Shown here: one piece after another, positions 54,148 through 64,000 of the stretch
How positions within the stretch are numbered: the first letter of the stretch is position 1
How the letters are laid out: each line of letters begins with the position of its first letter
Origin: Entoloma clypeatum
Taxonomy: Eukaryota > Basidiomycota > Agaricomycetes > Agaricales > Entolomataceae
NCBI GenBank assembly: GCA_963565915.1
Contig: OY751490.1
Location: 992,001 to 1,056,000 of the forward strand
DNA length: 64,000 nucleotides
Direction: 5' to 3'
Notes under the pieces: model-generated
What the model was told of the DNA's origin: nothing
The model's input: the letters and a program-made list of their open reading frames with translations, nothing else
Databases searched by the model: none
Program-made: the position numbers and the translations under genes

Positions 54148-57100
54148 TTATCGTGGGCGAGACGGGTTCTGCCGATGGAAATCATGGATCAAATCTTGAG
54201 CGTTCTGAACATTAGTTCGAGGTTCCCATGTGTTCTCTTCTGGGCCATATCCTTCCCACTGAACGAGGTACTGGATCTTTCCACGGAACTTTCGAGAGTC
54301 TAGAATTGTGGACACATGGTACTCTTCTCGTCCTTCGATGATGATCGGATCAGGGGCTGGTTTCTTCTTCTGGATGGCATACTTCGGAGTTTCATATGGT
54401 GACAACAGGGTCTCATTGAACACAGGGTGAATCATCTTCCAAGTCTTCGGAAGATCAAGAAGGTACACGCTAGCTCCTTTCTTCTCTAGGACTTTGAATG
54501 GTCCGTGTCGGAGTGCGTCAAGTTTCTTCGAGGGACGGTTAGTTCTGATGTTAGTCCCTTCCAGCCACACCTTGTCTCCGATGCGGTAGTTCCGAGATGG
54601 ATTCCGTCGTATATCAACTGTCTTCTTCATCTGATCCTGTGCCTGTTTCAGCGCTGCATTGGCTTCTTCTTGTGCTTGTTTGAGTTTTTCCAAGAAGCTG
54701 TTGGCAGCCGGGTTGGTGTCTTCCAACACAAGTTCTCCCTTCCAAGGATGTAAGCCATAGTTGAGGTAGAATGGTGTGTGCTTTGTCACCTGATGTTCTT
54801 TGTCATTGTACTGGAATTCGGCGATTGCGATCCATTCAGCCCAATCATCTTGTAGATGGTTGACGAAGTTTCGTAAGAACGCTTCTGTCTCCTGATGCGA
54901 TCGTTCGGCCTGTCCATCAGTCTGAGGATGGTATGCGGTGGACAGGTTCCTTTTGATCCCCAACATGCGGCAAAGTATCTCCATGAACTTAGCGGCAAAC
55001 TGTGGTCCCCTGTCACTGATGATTTTCTTGGGGATTCCGTGAAGCTTCCATATCTGATCCCGATAGATCTTGGCTAATCCTTCAGCCGATAATTCCACGG
55101 TTGTCGGAATGAGATGAAGCATCTTCGAATGTCTATCCGTGATGACCAAAATTGCATTCTTTCCATCAGATTCTGGTATTGGTCCCACGACGTCAATTCC
55201 TATGTCTTCCCATGGATGACTTGGTGTTGCATGGGGGTGTAGCGGAGCATGTCGTTTCTGTCTGTTGATCTTGTTGCGCTGACAGGTGTCGCAACCCTTT
55301 ACGTACTTCTTCACATCATGCAGGATGGTAGGCCACCAGTAGGTGCGAGTGAGGAGTTCGTGTGTTCGATACTGTCCTGGATGTCCAGCCACTGGTGCAT
55401 CGTGTGATTCAAACATCAGTTCTTGACGCAGTTGTGGGTCTGGTGGAACATAGACTCGTTCGCCTGCATATGTGATGCCGTTTTCCTGTTGATACCAATG
55501 AGGATTCTTCTTTAGACCCTGGGCTACTTCTGTCTCCATGTGGTTTGAACCCTTGATGCGTGCGATCCACGGATTTTCGATGGTTGTGACGTTTCCAATC
55601 TTGATGGAATCAGATGTTTCACCCCCTTCAAAGAATTGTTTCTCCGTGAACATCTCCATTTGTACCACATCCTCTGATTTCAATCGTTTCAAGAATGGTC
55701 CCTCCTTGAGCATTTGGTCACTGTCTTGCGGTTCGAGTTCCGTTTCATACCAGGATAAGTGTGACAGGATGTCCGCTTTTGCATTTGTCTTGCAGGCACA
55801 TGCCGTAATTCAAAGTCATAGTCTTGTAACTTCATCTTCCAGCGCCTTTGTCGTTGATTTAGGTCTTGAAGATGACGGAAATACTCCAGGTTCTTGTGAT
55901 CAGTTAAGATCTCAAAGTGTTCCTTGGCTTCAAGCAGATAGTGTCTCCAATCTTTCAATGCTTCCATAACTGCCAAGAGCTCCTTGTCGTATATCTCGTA
56001 GTTCTGTTTGGCTGCAGACATGGTCCGCGACAAGAATGCGATAGGATGCCATTTGTCGTCCTGTTTTTGAGAGAGTACAGCCCCAATTGCATAGCCTGAT
56101 GCATCGGTTTCGACCCTGAACTGTCCATCTGGTTTTGGTAATGCCAAGACTGGTGCCGATGTGATCGCCTGTATGAGACCTTCAAAAGCCTTTTGTTCCG
56201 TTGGTCCCCAAGTAAATGCAGTGCCACCTGTGAGCGTGGTAAGCGGTTTCGCGATGTTTGAGTACCCTTCAATGAAGTGCCGATAGAAGTTAGCAAACCC
56301 AAGGAACTTCTGGACTTCCTTTTTTGATGTGGGTGCTTGCCAGTTTCGGATTGTGTCCACCTTCTCGGTTTCCATCTCGACATGTCCTTCACCAACGACA
56401 TATCCCAATATGGGGCATTTCGTTACTTCCCAGAAACACTTCTTTTCCTTCAGGAACAAGTCATTGTCCGATAGGATCTGCAGAATTTCTTCGGTGTTTC
56501 TCGCAAGTTCTTCCTTGGTTTTACCAATAACCACAATGTCATCCATGTAGATCACGCAGATGCGTCGGCGGATCTGGTCTCGGAATAGACTAGCCATCAT
56601 CCGAGAGAACGTTCCCGGGGAGTTGCAAAGGCTGAAAAACATGACCAATGGTTCAAACAATCCTCGACTGGTGAGGAAGGCAGCCTTCCATTCATTGCCT
56701 TCCTTAATCCGGACATTGTTGTAACCCCACATGATGTCCATTTTATTGAAGTAGACTGCATCTTTCAGCACGTCCAAGAGATCGGAGATGCGTGGGAGTG
56801 GGAACTTGTCTTTGACCGTAAATTTGTTGACCATGCGGTAATCTTGTACCAATTGTTTGGAACCATCCTTCTTATTGATGAAGAAGCAAGGGGAAGCATA
56901 AGGGGATTTGGACGGGCGGATCTTTCCAGTTGCTAGACCTTCGTCAATGAATGCGTCCAATTCCTCTTGTTCCTTTTGTGTCATGGGATATGTATTTCCC
57001 CCTAGTTCCTTTGGTGCGTCCGGTGTAAGTTCAATACCATGGTCCCATTCCCTTTCCTTCGGGATCTTATCAAAGTTCTCCTTCTCAAAGAGGTGAGTAA

Positions 57101-57763
57101 ACCGATCAACGTATGAGGGTTGTTTGGTTGTGGGAGGTGGTGTGGGAGTGACAGCTTCCAATATAGGGTCTCCAGGCTTCCATTTCTGATCTGACTTCTT
57201 GGGTGCATCTTTGTCGCGCACCTCAACCATGCGAACCCGGTGTTTGCGACCATCAAGGTTAACCCTGAAATCCGAATGTTTGGTTCGGCATGTTGTTGGG
57301 CACCGGTTGAACGTTACAGCGCCGGTTGTCCAATTGATCGTAGGGTTGTGGTGTACCAACCAGTCATGTCCCAAGAGCATGTCCATTCTCCCAATGTCCA
57401 GTACCATCGCTTCCATGGTTTCCTGATGTGTTCCCAAATCCAGCTTGACTTCGGCAAGTTGGTTCGCTTTTTGTTGTCGATTTGGTGATCCATCCGCATT
57501 TAGAATTGCTATGGGCGGTATTCCTTGCGTGGGGAGGTTCTGTTCACGTACTATTCTGGGATGGATGCATGTGCGTTCACATCCGCTATCAACCTCAGGT
57601 CAAATGACCTTTGGTCCTCGTCGTTTCGGAGGTTTGTCTCCCTTCACAATCTTAGTCGACGCAGCGGCTCGCTTGGCAGGGATGACATAGGTTCTATTGT
57701 CTGCAGTCATACAAGGCAAGCAAGTCCGTTTAATAGATAAGGGTCGCGACTTATCGTTGTTTA
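54148..57763 (-). pseudogene. pol: chromovirus copy 2 pol, one-base deletion
   Basis: Same domain order as copy 1. Protease to RNase H read in one frame (to about 55790) and integrase plus chromodomain in another (55713-54148). The two are separated by loss of one C near 55792 (CTTGCAGGC for CTTGCCAGGC, plus strand). The TGA before the protease (57602-57600) is shared with copy 1. Confidence 0.92.
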
Positions 57764-59406
57764 ATTGGACCCTTCGGGAAAATCCTTCTCGTCGGCTTCT
57801 AAGATTGTGGTTTCATCATTCTCGGCATCTTCCTCAGACACCTTCCTAACCCTTCCGGAGTTCTTCTTCGGCTTGCAGCAGTTGCGCACAATATGGCCTT
57901 CTTGGTCGCAGTTGAAACACTTGCAACCATCTTTCTTCTTTGGAGCGCTGCAGTCTTTAGCAAGGTGACCGAAGCGTTGACAGTTGTAGCAACGGGCCAC
58001 TCCTGCTTTGTCGATCTCCATGGCCTTGCCTTGACCACCATAAGTGGTACCTGATCCGGTGCGCATGTCGACGCCACCTCGGATGACCAGTGCGTGTCCC
58101 TCCATCTGTCGTCCCTTGTTTCGGATTTCCTTTGCATACTCGGAGTACGTCTTGGCATCACTAGCCACTTGTTCAGAGATTCTGCGGTTGACGTTCTTTT
58201 CTAGGATGTATTTCCCAGTTTCTTCGCCAAGGTTTGACAGCTTCAAGAGCTCTTCGAATTCGTCTAAGAATTCGTCGACGGTGCGTTTCTCTTGTCTCAG
58301 GACTTCGAGTCTTGCTTTGGCAGCGACTGATTTGTTGGCGATAGAGAATCGTGTGGCAATATCATCGGAGAATCCTAGCCAGGTGATGTTCTCGTTGTCA
58401 ACGGCAAGAGCGTCTAACTTGTTACTGGCCCAGTGCCTGCCGGACCCTTCCATCATGCGAGATAGTACCGCAAGAATCTTCTGATCGTCTGTTAGGCTCT
58501 TTTGGAACCTGATGTATAGTTTAGTGGCTTTCCACCACTCGTCAAAGGTGTGTCTGTCCTTGAACATCCCAGGATCCTTGATGATCTTGGATGTATCCAT
58601 CGTTTGTACTGCCGGAGCTTCTGCCATGTCTAGAGTCTGCGGAGAAGGAGAGGGGTTGGGTTGTTGGGATGAAGATGGGGTTCGGGATACAGGTAAGGGT
58701 TGAAAATGAGTCCCTGTTCTAGGCGTCTGTTCGATATCTGACTGCGCGGAGTCAAAAGCAAATTCATCAGGGGACTCGTCGGCGGAATCGGTGGCAAAAC
58801 GTTCGGGGTATTTCCTCTGTAGATCTCTAAGGAATCTCTGTTCCTGCGCGTCTGTCGGTTGTGAGAAGGGGTCAAGTCTCTCGTTTCGTGCCCAACGACC
58901 GTACTCGGTCTGTTGTTTGGTGGTTGTAAAGTGGGCGTAGATCTGTTGCTTCGAGTACGACGTGATGATGCGGCTCTGGGACGTCTCGATGTGAGCGTCC
59001 TAATCAATCTTCTGATAACGGTTGTCTGGACACCGATAAACTCTCTGATCTCTGTGATCCGACCTGTCTGAGGTCCTTCTTGAACGCAAAAGCTTTCGAG
59101 TTTGTTCTGTCGGGCATTGTAACGCGCAATCTGGTGTTGTCGAGCAAGATGGATGCTCTCTGATATCTCGCCGTGGGGGCGATGCTCGTCGTTGTCTAGT
59201 TCTTTGTCAAGCACCTGCTGTAGGATGCGACGGATCTCCGATTCGATGTACTGCTGGATGAGTGTAAAATCGATACTGTCTCGAGGACTTAGCTCCTCCT
59301 GTCGGGCTTCTGGTGAGGCGAATGGGTTACTGGTGAAGTCTTCAAAGAAGCGCGATGTCTTGACTCGTCTGGTAGTTGCTCTCTTCGCTCTGGGCGAACC
59401 TAACAA
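57761..59406 (-). CDS. gag: chromovirus copy 2 gag and upstream frame
   Basis: The gag core frame (58627-57761, 288 codons) is identical in layout to copy 1, with both CCHC knuckles. The upstream frame (59406-58630, 258 codons) ends TAG two bases before the gag ATG. Its first half (FTLIQQYIESEIRRILQQ, ITEIREFIGVQTTVIRRL) looks like protein sequence; its second half is Arg/Ser/Pro-rich, while the gag frame over the same stretch reads more naturally. Confidence 0.85.
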
Positions 59407-59416
59407 GATTTAGCAA
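59406..59416 (-). promoter_or_regulatory. self-priming primer-binding site of copy 2
   Basis: Same 11-base TTGCTAAATCT, two bases from the 5' LTR, complementary to AGATTTAGCAA at 59502-59492 (minus strand) downstream of the TATA box at 59535-59528. Confidence 0.75.
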
Positions 59417-59418
59417 CT

Positions 59419-59789
59419 TGTTATGCTTAACAAACCATTCCAAGGTTCGGGCAGAGTATGCAGGAAAGTGGAAAGGCGAAGAGCAATGTGATTGCTAAAT
59501 CTAAGGAATCTACTACAGTACAAGAGGTTTATATAGGTACTGACTATAGGCGGTAGCGGATGAGTCAGTACTGCGGAAGGCAGTGCGCATGAGTAAGGCG
59601 ACTGCGGAAGGCTATGTACAATGAGTCATACATACTGCGGAGCTGAGTAAAGCTACTGCGGAATGAGTCAGAGCGGGAGCGAAGGGAATGGAAATAGATG
59701 TTGCGACATAATGTATTCGTAAGAGGGCGCCGAGCCGGGCCAATAAGTAAAAGTAATGACGTTGTCCGCATACCGTAGAGTCCGTAACA
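59419..59789 (-). repeat. 5' LTR of copy 2
   Basis: 371 bases. Apart from its ends it matches the LTR at 63633-64000 without any difference that I find. Confidence 0.97.
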
Positions 59790-59794
59790 TATTG

Positions 59795-60626
59795 ATGAGC
59801 ACCTATCTGCAGTGAGTTGTGTGGAATACTTTATACACTCTGCATAAAACACAAGGCTTTGCATTGTCCCTCAATGCTGAACCGCGGACATGTCCGGTGA
59901 GTCTGGCGATATAATTCAAGTGTCCGAATCGAGATAGCTAGGGTTGGTTGTAGTGGAGCGCAGCCGAGATAGCCATATCAAATGAGCGTCTCATTTGCCC
60001 AGACTTTGCCATTTTTTGGTTCAAATTTAGAGTAGGACTGGGCCGTGAAAAATTGTGTTAGAGTCGGATAAACTGAAAAAGAAAAATATAGCTACAATAG
60101 CTGTCCAGAGTGTCAATAGTGAACGATGGGAAGGGAGGCAGGAATTGGGATTCAGCTATGCCTTCAGTTGGCAGAGTACATGGGAGACGGTCGCCATGAT
60201 CCTGCGATCAATAAGTGAGATAAGCCTGGATCAAATTCGCCATCTGTTGTTCCCAGTGGGCCGTCTGAATTTCAACACGATCAGTTCGAACACGCGAGTC
60301 CATGTGACACGATCCCGTAGCTCGGGCGAGATCATCCCCCAAGCCTTCAAAAACGAGGAGATCTCCACCTTCTTGGTCCATCGCCTCAGCTTCTTTGCCT
60401 GGTGGTGGAATGTGTCCAATGGCCTGAATGTTATCATTAGCGTATCCTGCATCTGTGTCCATGAAATTGACATCATCCCGCTGTGCTTGAGAATATGCTA
60501 AAGAAATGACTTCAACTGTGGTTTTCGAGGGATGATTGATGAGGACTTACCTTGAAGTATAGCACATCGTTCCTCAGTATGAGTAGCCACTCGGCACCCC
60601 TGTTTGCTGCCCTTGAGGACCTTTGT
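59795..60626 (-). repeat. left arm of an inverted duplication (KDZ 5' region)
   Basis: The sequence equals the reverse complement of 62799-63632. With the adjoining LTR the arms are at least 1.2 kb. The left arm ends at the assembly gap. Confidence 0.93.
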
Positions 60627-60826
60627 NNNNNNNNNNNNNNNNNNNNNNNNNNNNNNNNNNNNNNNNNNNNNNNNNNNNNNNNNNNNNNNNNNNNNNNNNN
60701 NNNNNNNNNNNNNNNNNNNNNNNNNNNNNNNNNNNNNNNNNNNNNNNNNNNNNNNNNNNNNNNNNNNNNNNNNNNNNNNNNNNNNNNNNNNNNNNNNNNN
60801 NNNNNNNNNNNNNNNNNNNNNNNNNN
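60627..60826. other. assembly gap, 200 N
   Basis: Exactly 200 undetermined bases. Frames running through it are artefacts. Confidence 0.99.
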
Positions 60827-60848
60827 GACAGTGGCGGGCATAGCAGGA

Positions 60849-62050
60849 CCTAACCCTACTGGTGGCCTACTATCCTGCATGATGTGAAGAAGTACGTAAA
60901 GGGTTGCGACACCTGTCAGCGCAACAAGATCAACAGACAGAAACGACATGCTCCGCTACACCCCCATGCAACACCAAGTCATCCATGGGAAGACATAGGA
61001 ATTGACGTCGTGGGACCAATACCAGAATCTGATGGAAAGAATGCAATTTTGGTCATCACGGATAGACATTCGAAGATGCTTCATCTCATTCCGACAACCG
61101 TGGAATTATCGGCTGAAGGATTAGCCAAGATCTATCGGGATCAGATATGGAAGCTTCACGGAATCCCCAAGAAAATCATCAGTGACAGGGGACCACAGTT
61201 TGCCGCTAAGTTCATGGAGATACTTTGCCGCATGTTGGGGATCAAAAGGAACCTGTCCACCGCATACCATCCTCAGACTGATGGACAGGCCGAACGATCG
61301 CATCAGGAGACAGAAGCGTTCTTACGAAACTTCGTCAACCATCTACAAGATGATTGGGCTGAATGGATCGCAATCGCCGAATTCCAGTACAATGACAAAG
61401 AACATCAGGCGACAAAGCACACACCATTCTACCTCAACTATGGCTTACATCCTTGGAAGGGAGAACTTGTGTTGGAAGACACCAACCCGGCTGCCAACAG
61501 CTTCTTGGAAAAACTCAAACAAGCACGAGAAGAAGCCAATGCAGCGCTGAAACAGGCACAGGATCAGATGAAGAAGACAGTTGATATACGACGGAATCCA
61601 TCTTGGAACTACCGCATCGGAGACAAGGTGTGGCTGGAAGGGACTAACATCAGGACTAACCATCCCTCGAAGAAACTTGACGCACTCCGACATGGACCAT
61701 TCAAGGTCCTAGAGAAGAAAGGAGCTAGCGCATATCTTCTTGATCTTCCAAAGACTTGGAAGATGATTCACCCTGTGTTCAATGAGACCCTGTTGTCACC
61801 ATATGAAACTCCGAAGTATGCCATCCAGAAAAAGAAACCAGCCCCTGATCCAATCATCATCGAAGGACAAGAAGAGTACCATGTGTCTACGATCCTAGAC
61901 TCTCAAAAGTTCCATGGAAAGATCCAGTACCTCGTCCAGTGGGAAGGATATGGCTCAGAAGAGAACACATGGGAACCTCGAACCAACGTTCAGAACACCC
62001 AAGATCTGATCCGTGATTTCCATCGGCAGAACCTGTCTCGCCCACAATAA
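60849..62050 (+). pseudogene. pol: chromovirus copy 4, pol 3' fragment (integrase and chromodomain)
   Basis: A frame of 388 codons, open from VKGCDTCQRNK through GIDVVGPIPESDG, SDRGPQF and AYHPQTDGQAERSH to the chromodomain and its stop. It is very close to copies 1 and 2. The 5' part is cut off at about 60849 near the gap, and at 62063 the sequence turns into an unrelated repeat, so neither ORF3 nor an LTR follows. Confidence 0.9.
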
Positions 62051-62062
62051 AAGATATTTTTC

Positions 62063-62283
62063 TGAGGACGTGGCTGTGGCCCCCTTGTTCAGTTGATAAC
62101 CCGCCTTTTATGTTGACATAGCTGGCTTGTTTCTTATGCCCCAATATGCCTCTTCCGCCCCCAGAACCTCTTCTGAATATTACCACCCCGTGCATCTCCC
62201 CATGCCAGCCATACTGACGCGCCGGCCTTTGCAGCTGATTCCACATGGGGACGGGCACCAACATCGATTACAGTGCCCCTTAC
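62063..62283 (+). repeat. dispersed repeat, related to 46157-46380
   Basis: Same sequence as the repeat at 46 kb with scattered substitutions. It follows the pol fragment directly. Confidence 0.65.
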
Positions 62284-62708
62284 ACACACCCGCCACTGCC
62301 CTCGTACCTGCCTTGCCGTCCTCCATCGTCAAATGATTAGGGCCATTCAGCTTGACTCAACGTGCATCCGGCTCTCTCGGAATGTCCATTAGTGTAGCTG
62401 CCCTGTACCATCTTCTTTTTCTCTCGACTTGTCCGCTTCCACTCTGATGTATATCATTACTTAAAAATCAATACATTTTTATCTCCAAACTATCTAAGGT
62501 CCCCATTAGCCACACTGAACCCCAGGATCATTTTCTCTTTTGTGTGGGGTGTACCTTTCCTAACTTTCTCCCTCTCCAGTTCTGAGCAGCCCCCATGCAG
62601 CAGCCTCTATCCTCTGTGGCATCATGGTTATGAAACATACTTTCCATTCAATATATATCTTGCGATCCGGCAAACTTCGAGTTCCATCCTGTCTCGAGTC
62701 CTCTCCCC
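62284..62708. other. upstream region of the duplicated KDZ gene
   Basis: No coding sequence. It presumably holds the KDZ promoter, but I see no clear TATA box close to the start. Confidence 0.4.
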
Positions 62709-63632
62709 GTGGACAGTATGTCAGGTAACAAACACAAATACAAGGGCCTGACCAAAGCTACGAAACACTCTACACACCGTGGCGCTGAGCGTCGAACAAA
62801 GGTCCTCAAGGGCAGCAAACAGGGGTGCCGAGTGGCTACTCATACTGAGGAACGATGTGCTATACTTCAAGGTAAGTCCTCATCAATCATCCCTCGAAAA
62901 CCACAGTTGAAGTCATTTCTTTAGCATATTCTCAAGCACAGCGGGATGATGTCAATTTCATGGACACAGATGCAGGATACGCTAATGATAACATTCAGGC
63001 CATTGGACACATTCCACCACCAGGCAAAGAAGCTGAGGCGATGGACCAAGAAGGTGGAGATCTCCTCGTTTTTGAAGGCTTGGGGGATGATCTCGCCCGA
63101 GCTACGGGATCGTGTCACATGGACTCGCGTGTTCGAACTGATCGTGTTGAAATTCAGACGGCCCACTGGGAACAACAGATGGCGAATTTGATCCAGGCTT
63201 ATCTCACTTATTGATCGCAGGATCATGGCGACCGTCTCCCATGTACTCTGCCAACTGAAGGCATAGCTGAATCCCAATTCCTGCCTCCCTTCCCATCGTT
63301 CACTATTGACACTCTGGACAGCTATTGTAGCTATATTTTTCTTTTTCAGTTTATCCGACTCTAACACAATTTTTCACGGCCCAGTCCTACTCTAAATTTG
63401 AACCAAAAAATGGCAAAGTCTGGGCAAATGAGACGCTCATTTGATATGGCTATCTCGGCTGCGCTCCACTACAACCAACCCTAGCTATCTCGATTCGGAC
63501 ACTTGAATTATATCGCCAGACTCACCGGACATGTCCGCGGTTCAGCATTGAGGGACAATGCAAAGCCTTGTGTTTTATGCAGAGTGTATAAAGTATTCCA
63601 CACAACTCACTGCAGATAGGTGCTCATCAATA
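62709..63632 (+). pseudogene. CxC1/KDZ transposase 5' end (duplicate copy)
   Basis: Exon 1 (62709-62871, MDSMSGNKHKYKGLTK or the Met three codons on) joins exon 2 at 62925 in phase across a 53-base GTAAGT...TTTAG intron. The product has THRGAERRTKVLKGSK, then AYSQAQRDDVNFMDTD and HWEQQMANLIQAYLTY, then TGA at 63212-63214 where relatives continue with Arg. Further on GYLGCAP and TLELYRQTH are recognisable in shifted frames. The gene is cut by an LTR at 63633, at the same base as in the left copy. Confidence 0.8.
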
Positions 63633-64000
63633 TGTTACGGACTCTACGGTATGCGGACAACGTCATTACTTTTACTTATTGGCCCGGCTCGGCGCCCTCT
63701 TACGAATACATTATGTCGCAACATCTATTTCCATTCCCTTCGCTCCCGCTCTGACTCATTCCGCAGTAGCTTTACTCAGCTCCGCAGTATGTATGACTCA
63801 TTGTACATAGCCTTCCGCAGTCGCCTTACTCATGCGCACTGCCTTCCGCAGTACTGACTCATCCGCTACCGCCTATAGTCAGTACCTATATAAACCTCTT
63901 GTACTGTAGTAGATTCCTTAGATTTAGCAATCACATTGCTCTTCGCCTTTCCACTTTCCTGCATACTCTGCCCGAACCTTGGAATGGTTTGTTAAGCATA
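63633..64000 (+). repeat. LTR at window end
   Basis: 368 bases of the 371-base LTR are visible, preceded by caata, the same target site as for copy 2. It is presumably the 5' LTR of a mirrored chromovirus continuing beyond the window. Confidence 0.93.

Larger units (their letters stand above)
53237..59789 (-). mobile_element. chromovirus copy 2, full length, 6553 bp
   Basis: Both 371-base LTRs are present, and tattg is duplicated at 53232-53236 and 59790-59794. The order (minus strand) is 5' LTR, primer site, upstream frame, gag, pol, ORF3, polypurine tract, 3' LTR. Six base differences separate the LTRs. Pol has the shared TGA before protease and a one-base deletion near 55792, so this copy is structurally complete but defective. 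It inserted into the KDZ transposase gene. Confidence 0.97.
50796..60626 (-). pseudogene. CxC1/KDZ transposase, split by chromovirus copy 2
   Basis: Reading down from 60626 (start lost in the gap; the duplicate at 62709 shows it): RTKVLKGSKQGC, a 53-base intron, AYSQAQRDDVNFMDTD, then TGA at 60210-60208 where Arg is likely, further decayed sequence with GYLGCAP and TLELYRQTH, the retroelement (53237-59789), then QFSTTYDAYLEICRRVD, CPGCFYKLTDEP, CNMIKSGEL, an intron, AKYPLAVVDRFICWLGKKLG, CAYDIGC, FHSHTHNRLCQLQWHP, GHSEGEGCQHIFSSSN, and the helical C-terminus (RWTALHPEYQEF, ALDELECLVMMCLFELAKM) to the TAA at 50796. KDZ elements are DDE-type transposons of mushrooms. The Asn in CNMIKSGEL replaces a residue that is usually Asp. 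Confidence 0.85.

Noticed and set aside
53721..54185. 154-codon frame overlapping ORF3
   Set aside because: His/Pro-rich out-of-frame translation with no counterpart in element A; the ORF3 frame is the conserved one.
59565..59864. ORF of 99 codons (minus) and its twin at 63558-63857 (plus)
   Set aside because: It is a chimera of KDZ sequence and LTR sequence created by the retroelement insertion, not a gene.
60055..60501. 148-codon ORF (plus) and its twin at 62921-63367 (minus)
   Set aside because: It lies antisense to the KDZ exon, which has clear splice sites and family motifs; the antisense frame has none.
60552..60887. Long open frames through 60627-60826 on both strands
   Set aside because: They consist of undetermined bases from the assembly gap and are not evidence of coding sequence.
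1..64000. tRNA, rRNA or other structured RNA genes
   Set aside because: No stretch with tRNA A/B box spacing and cloverleaf pairing or with rRNA similarity was noticed by eye; a tRNA scan was not possible.

Overview
The window is a repeat-dense stretch of a nuclear fungal genome, almost certainly from a mushroom-forming basidiomycete (Agaricomycetes). The evidence is short GT-AG introns of about 50-65 bases, Plavaka and KDZ transposase genes, mushroom-type Tnp2 transposase, chromodomain Ty3 elements, an XPG nuclease of the Agaricomycete type, and lineage-specific hypothetical proteins. I see no convincing intact host gene. Nearly everything is a mobile element, often nested, in different states of decay.

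Layout. 1-3.4 kb: two old Ty3/chromovirus remnants with solo and truncated LTRs. 4.6-9.1 kb: a decayed DDE transposon split by a Tnp2 element with perfect terminal inverted repeats (5081-8364). 9.35-24.25 kb: a roughly 15 kb block between inverted repeats, holding a Crypton-like tyrosine recombinase gene, an XPG/GEN1-like nuclease gene with a 5 kb transposon in one intron, and an AAA-ATPase/PD-(D/E)XK nuclease gene with an inverted copy of its own 5' end. 24.4-31.6 kb: the inverted partner of the DDE element, then a third chromovirus (minus strand) carrying a copia-type LTR and a Tc1/mariner element. 32.06-44.2 kb: a Plavaka-type transposon with two divergent genes, its transposase interrupted by chromovirus copy 1 (35971-41870, TSD aaact). 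44.4-50.8 kb: repeats, a minisatellite and one mushroom-specific gene. 50.8-60.6 kb: a CxC1/KDZ transposase gene (minus) interrupted by full-length chromovirus copy 2 (53237-59789, TSD tattg). 60.6-64 kb: a 200-base gap, a fourth pol fragment, and an inverted duplicate of the KDZ 5' end with its LTR.

How the parts work together. The chromoviruses share one plan: LTR with TATA box, an 11-base self-complementary primer site, gag with two zinc knuckles, a -1 overlap into pol (protease, RT, RNase H, integrase, chromodomain), then a small conserved third ORF before the polypurine tract. Their target-site duplications give the order of insertion. Decay is dominated by C-to-T change at CpG: all six differences I find between the two LTRs of copy 2 are of this kind, and many in-frame TGA codons stand where relatives have CGA. 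This suggests methylated, silenced DNA.

All splice junctions, family names and percent-type statements were made by eye from the sequence and from knowledge of the families, without any search.
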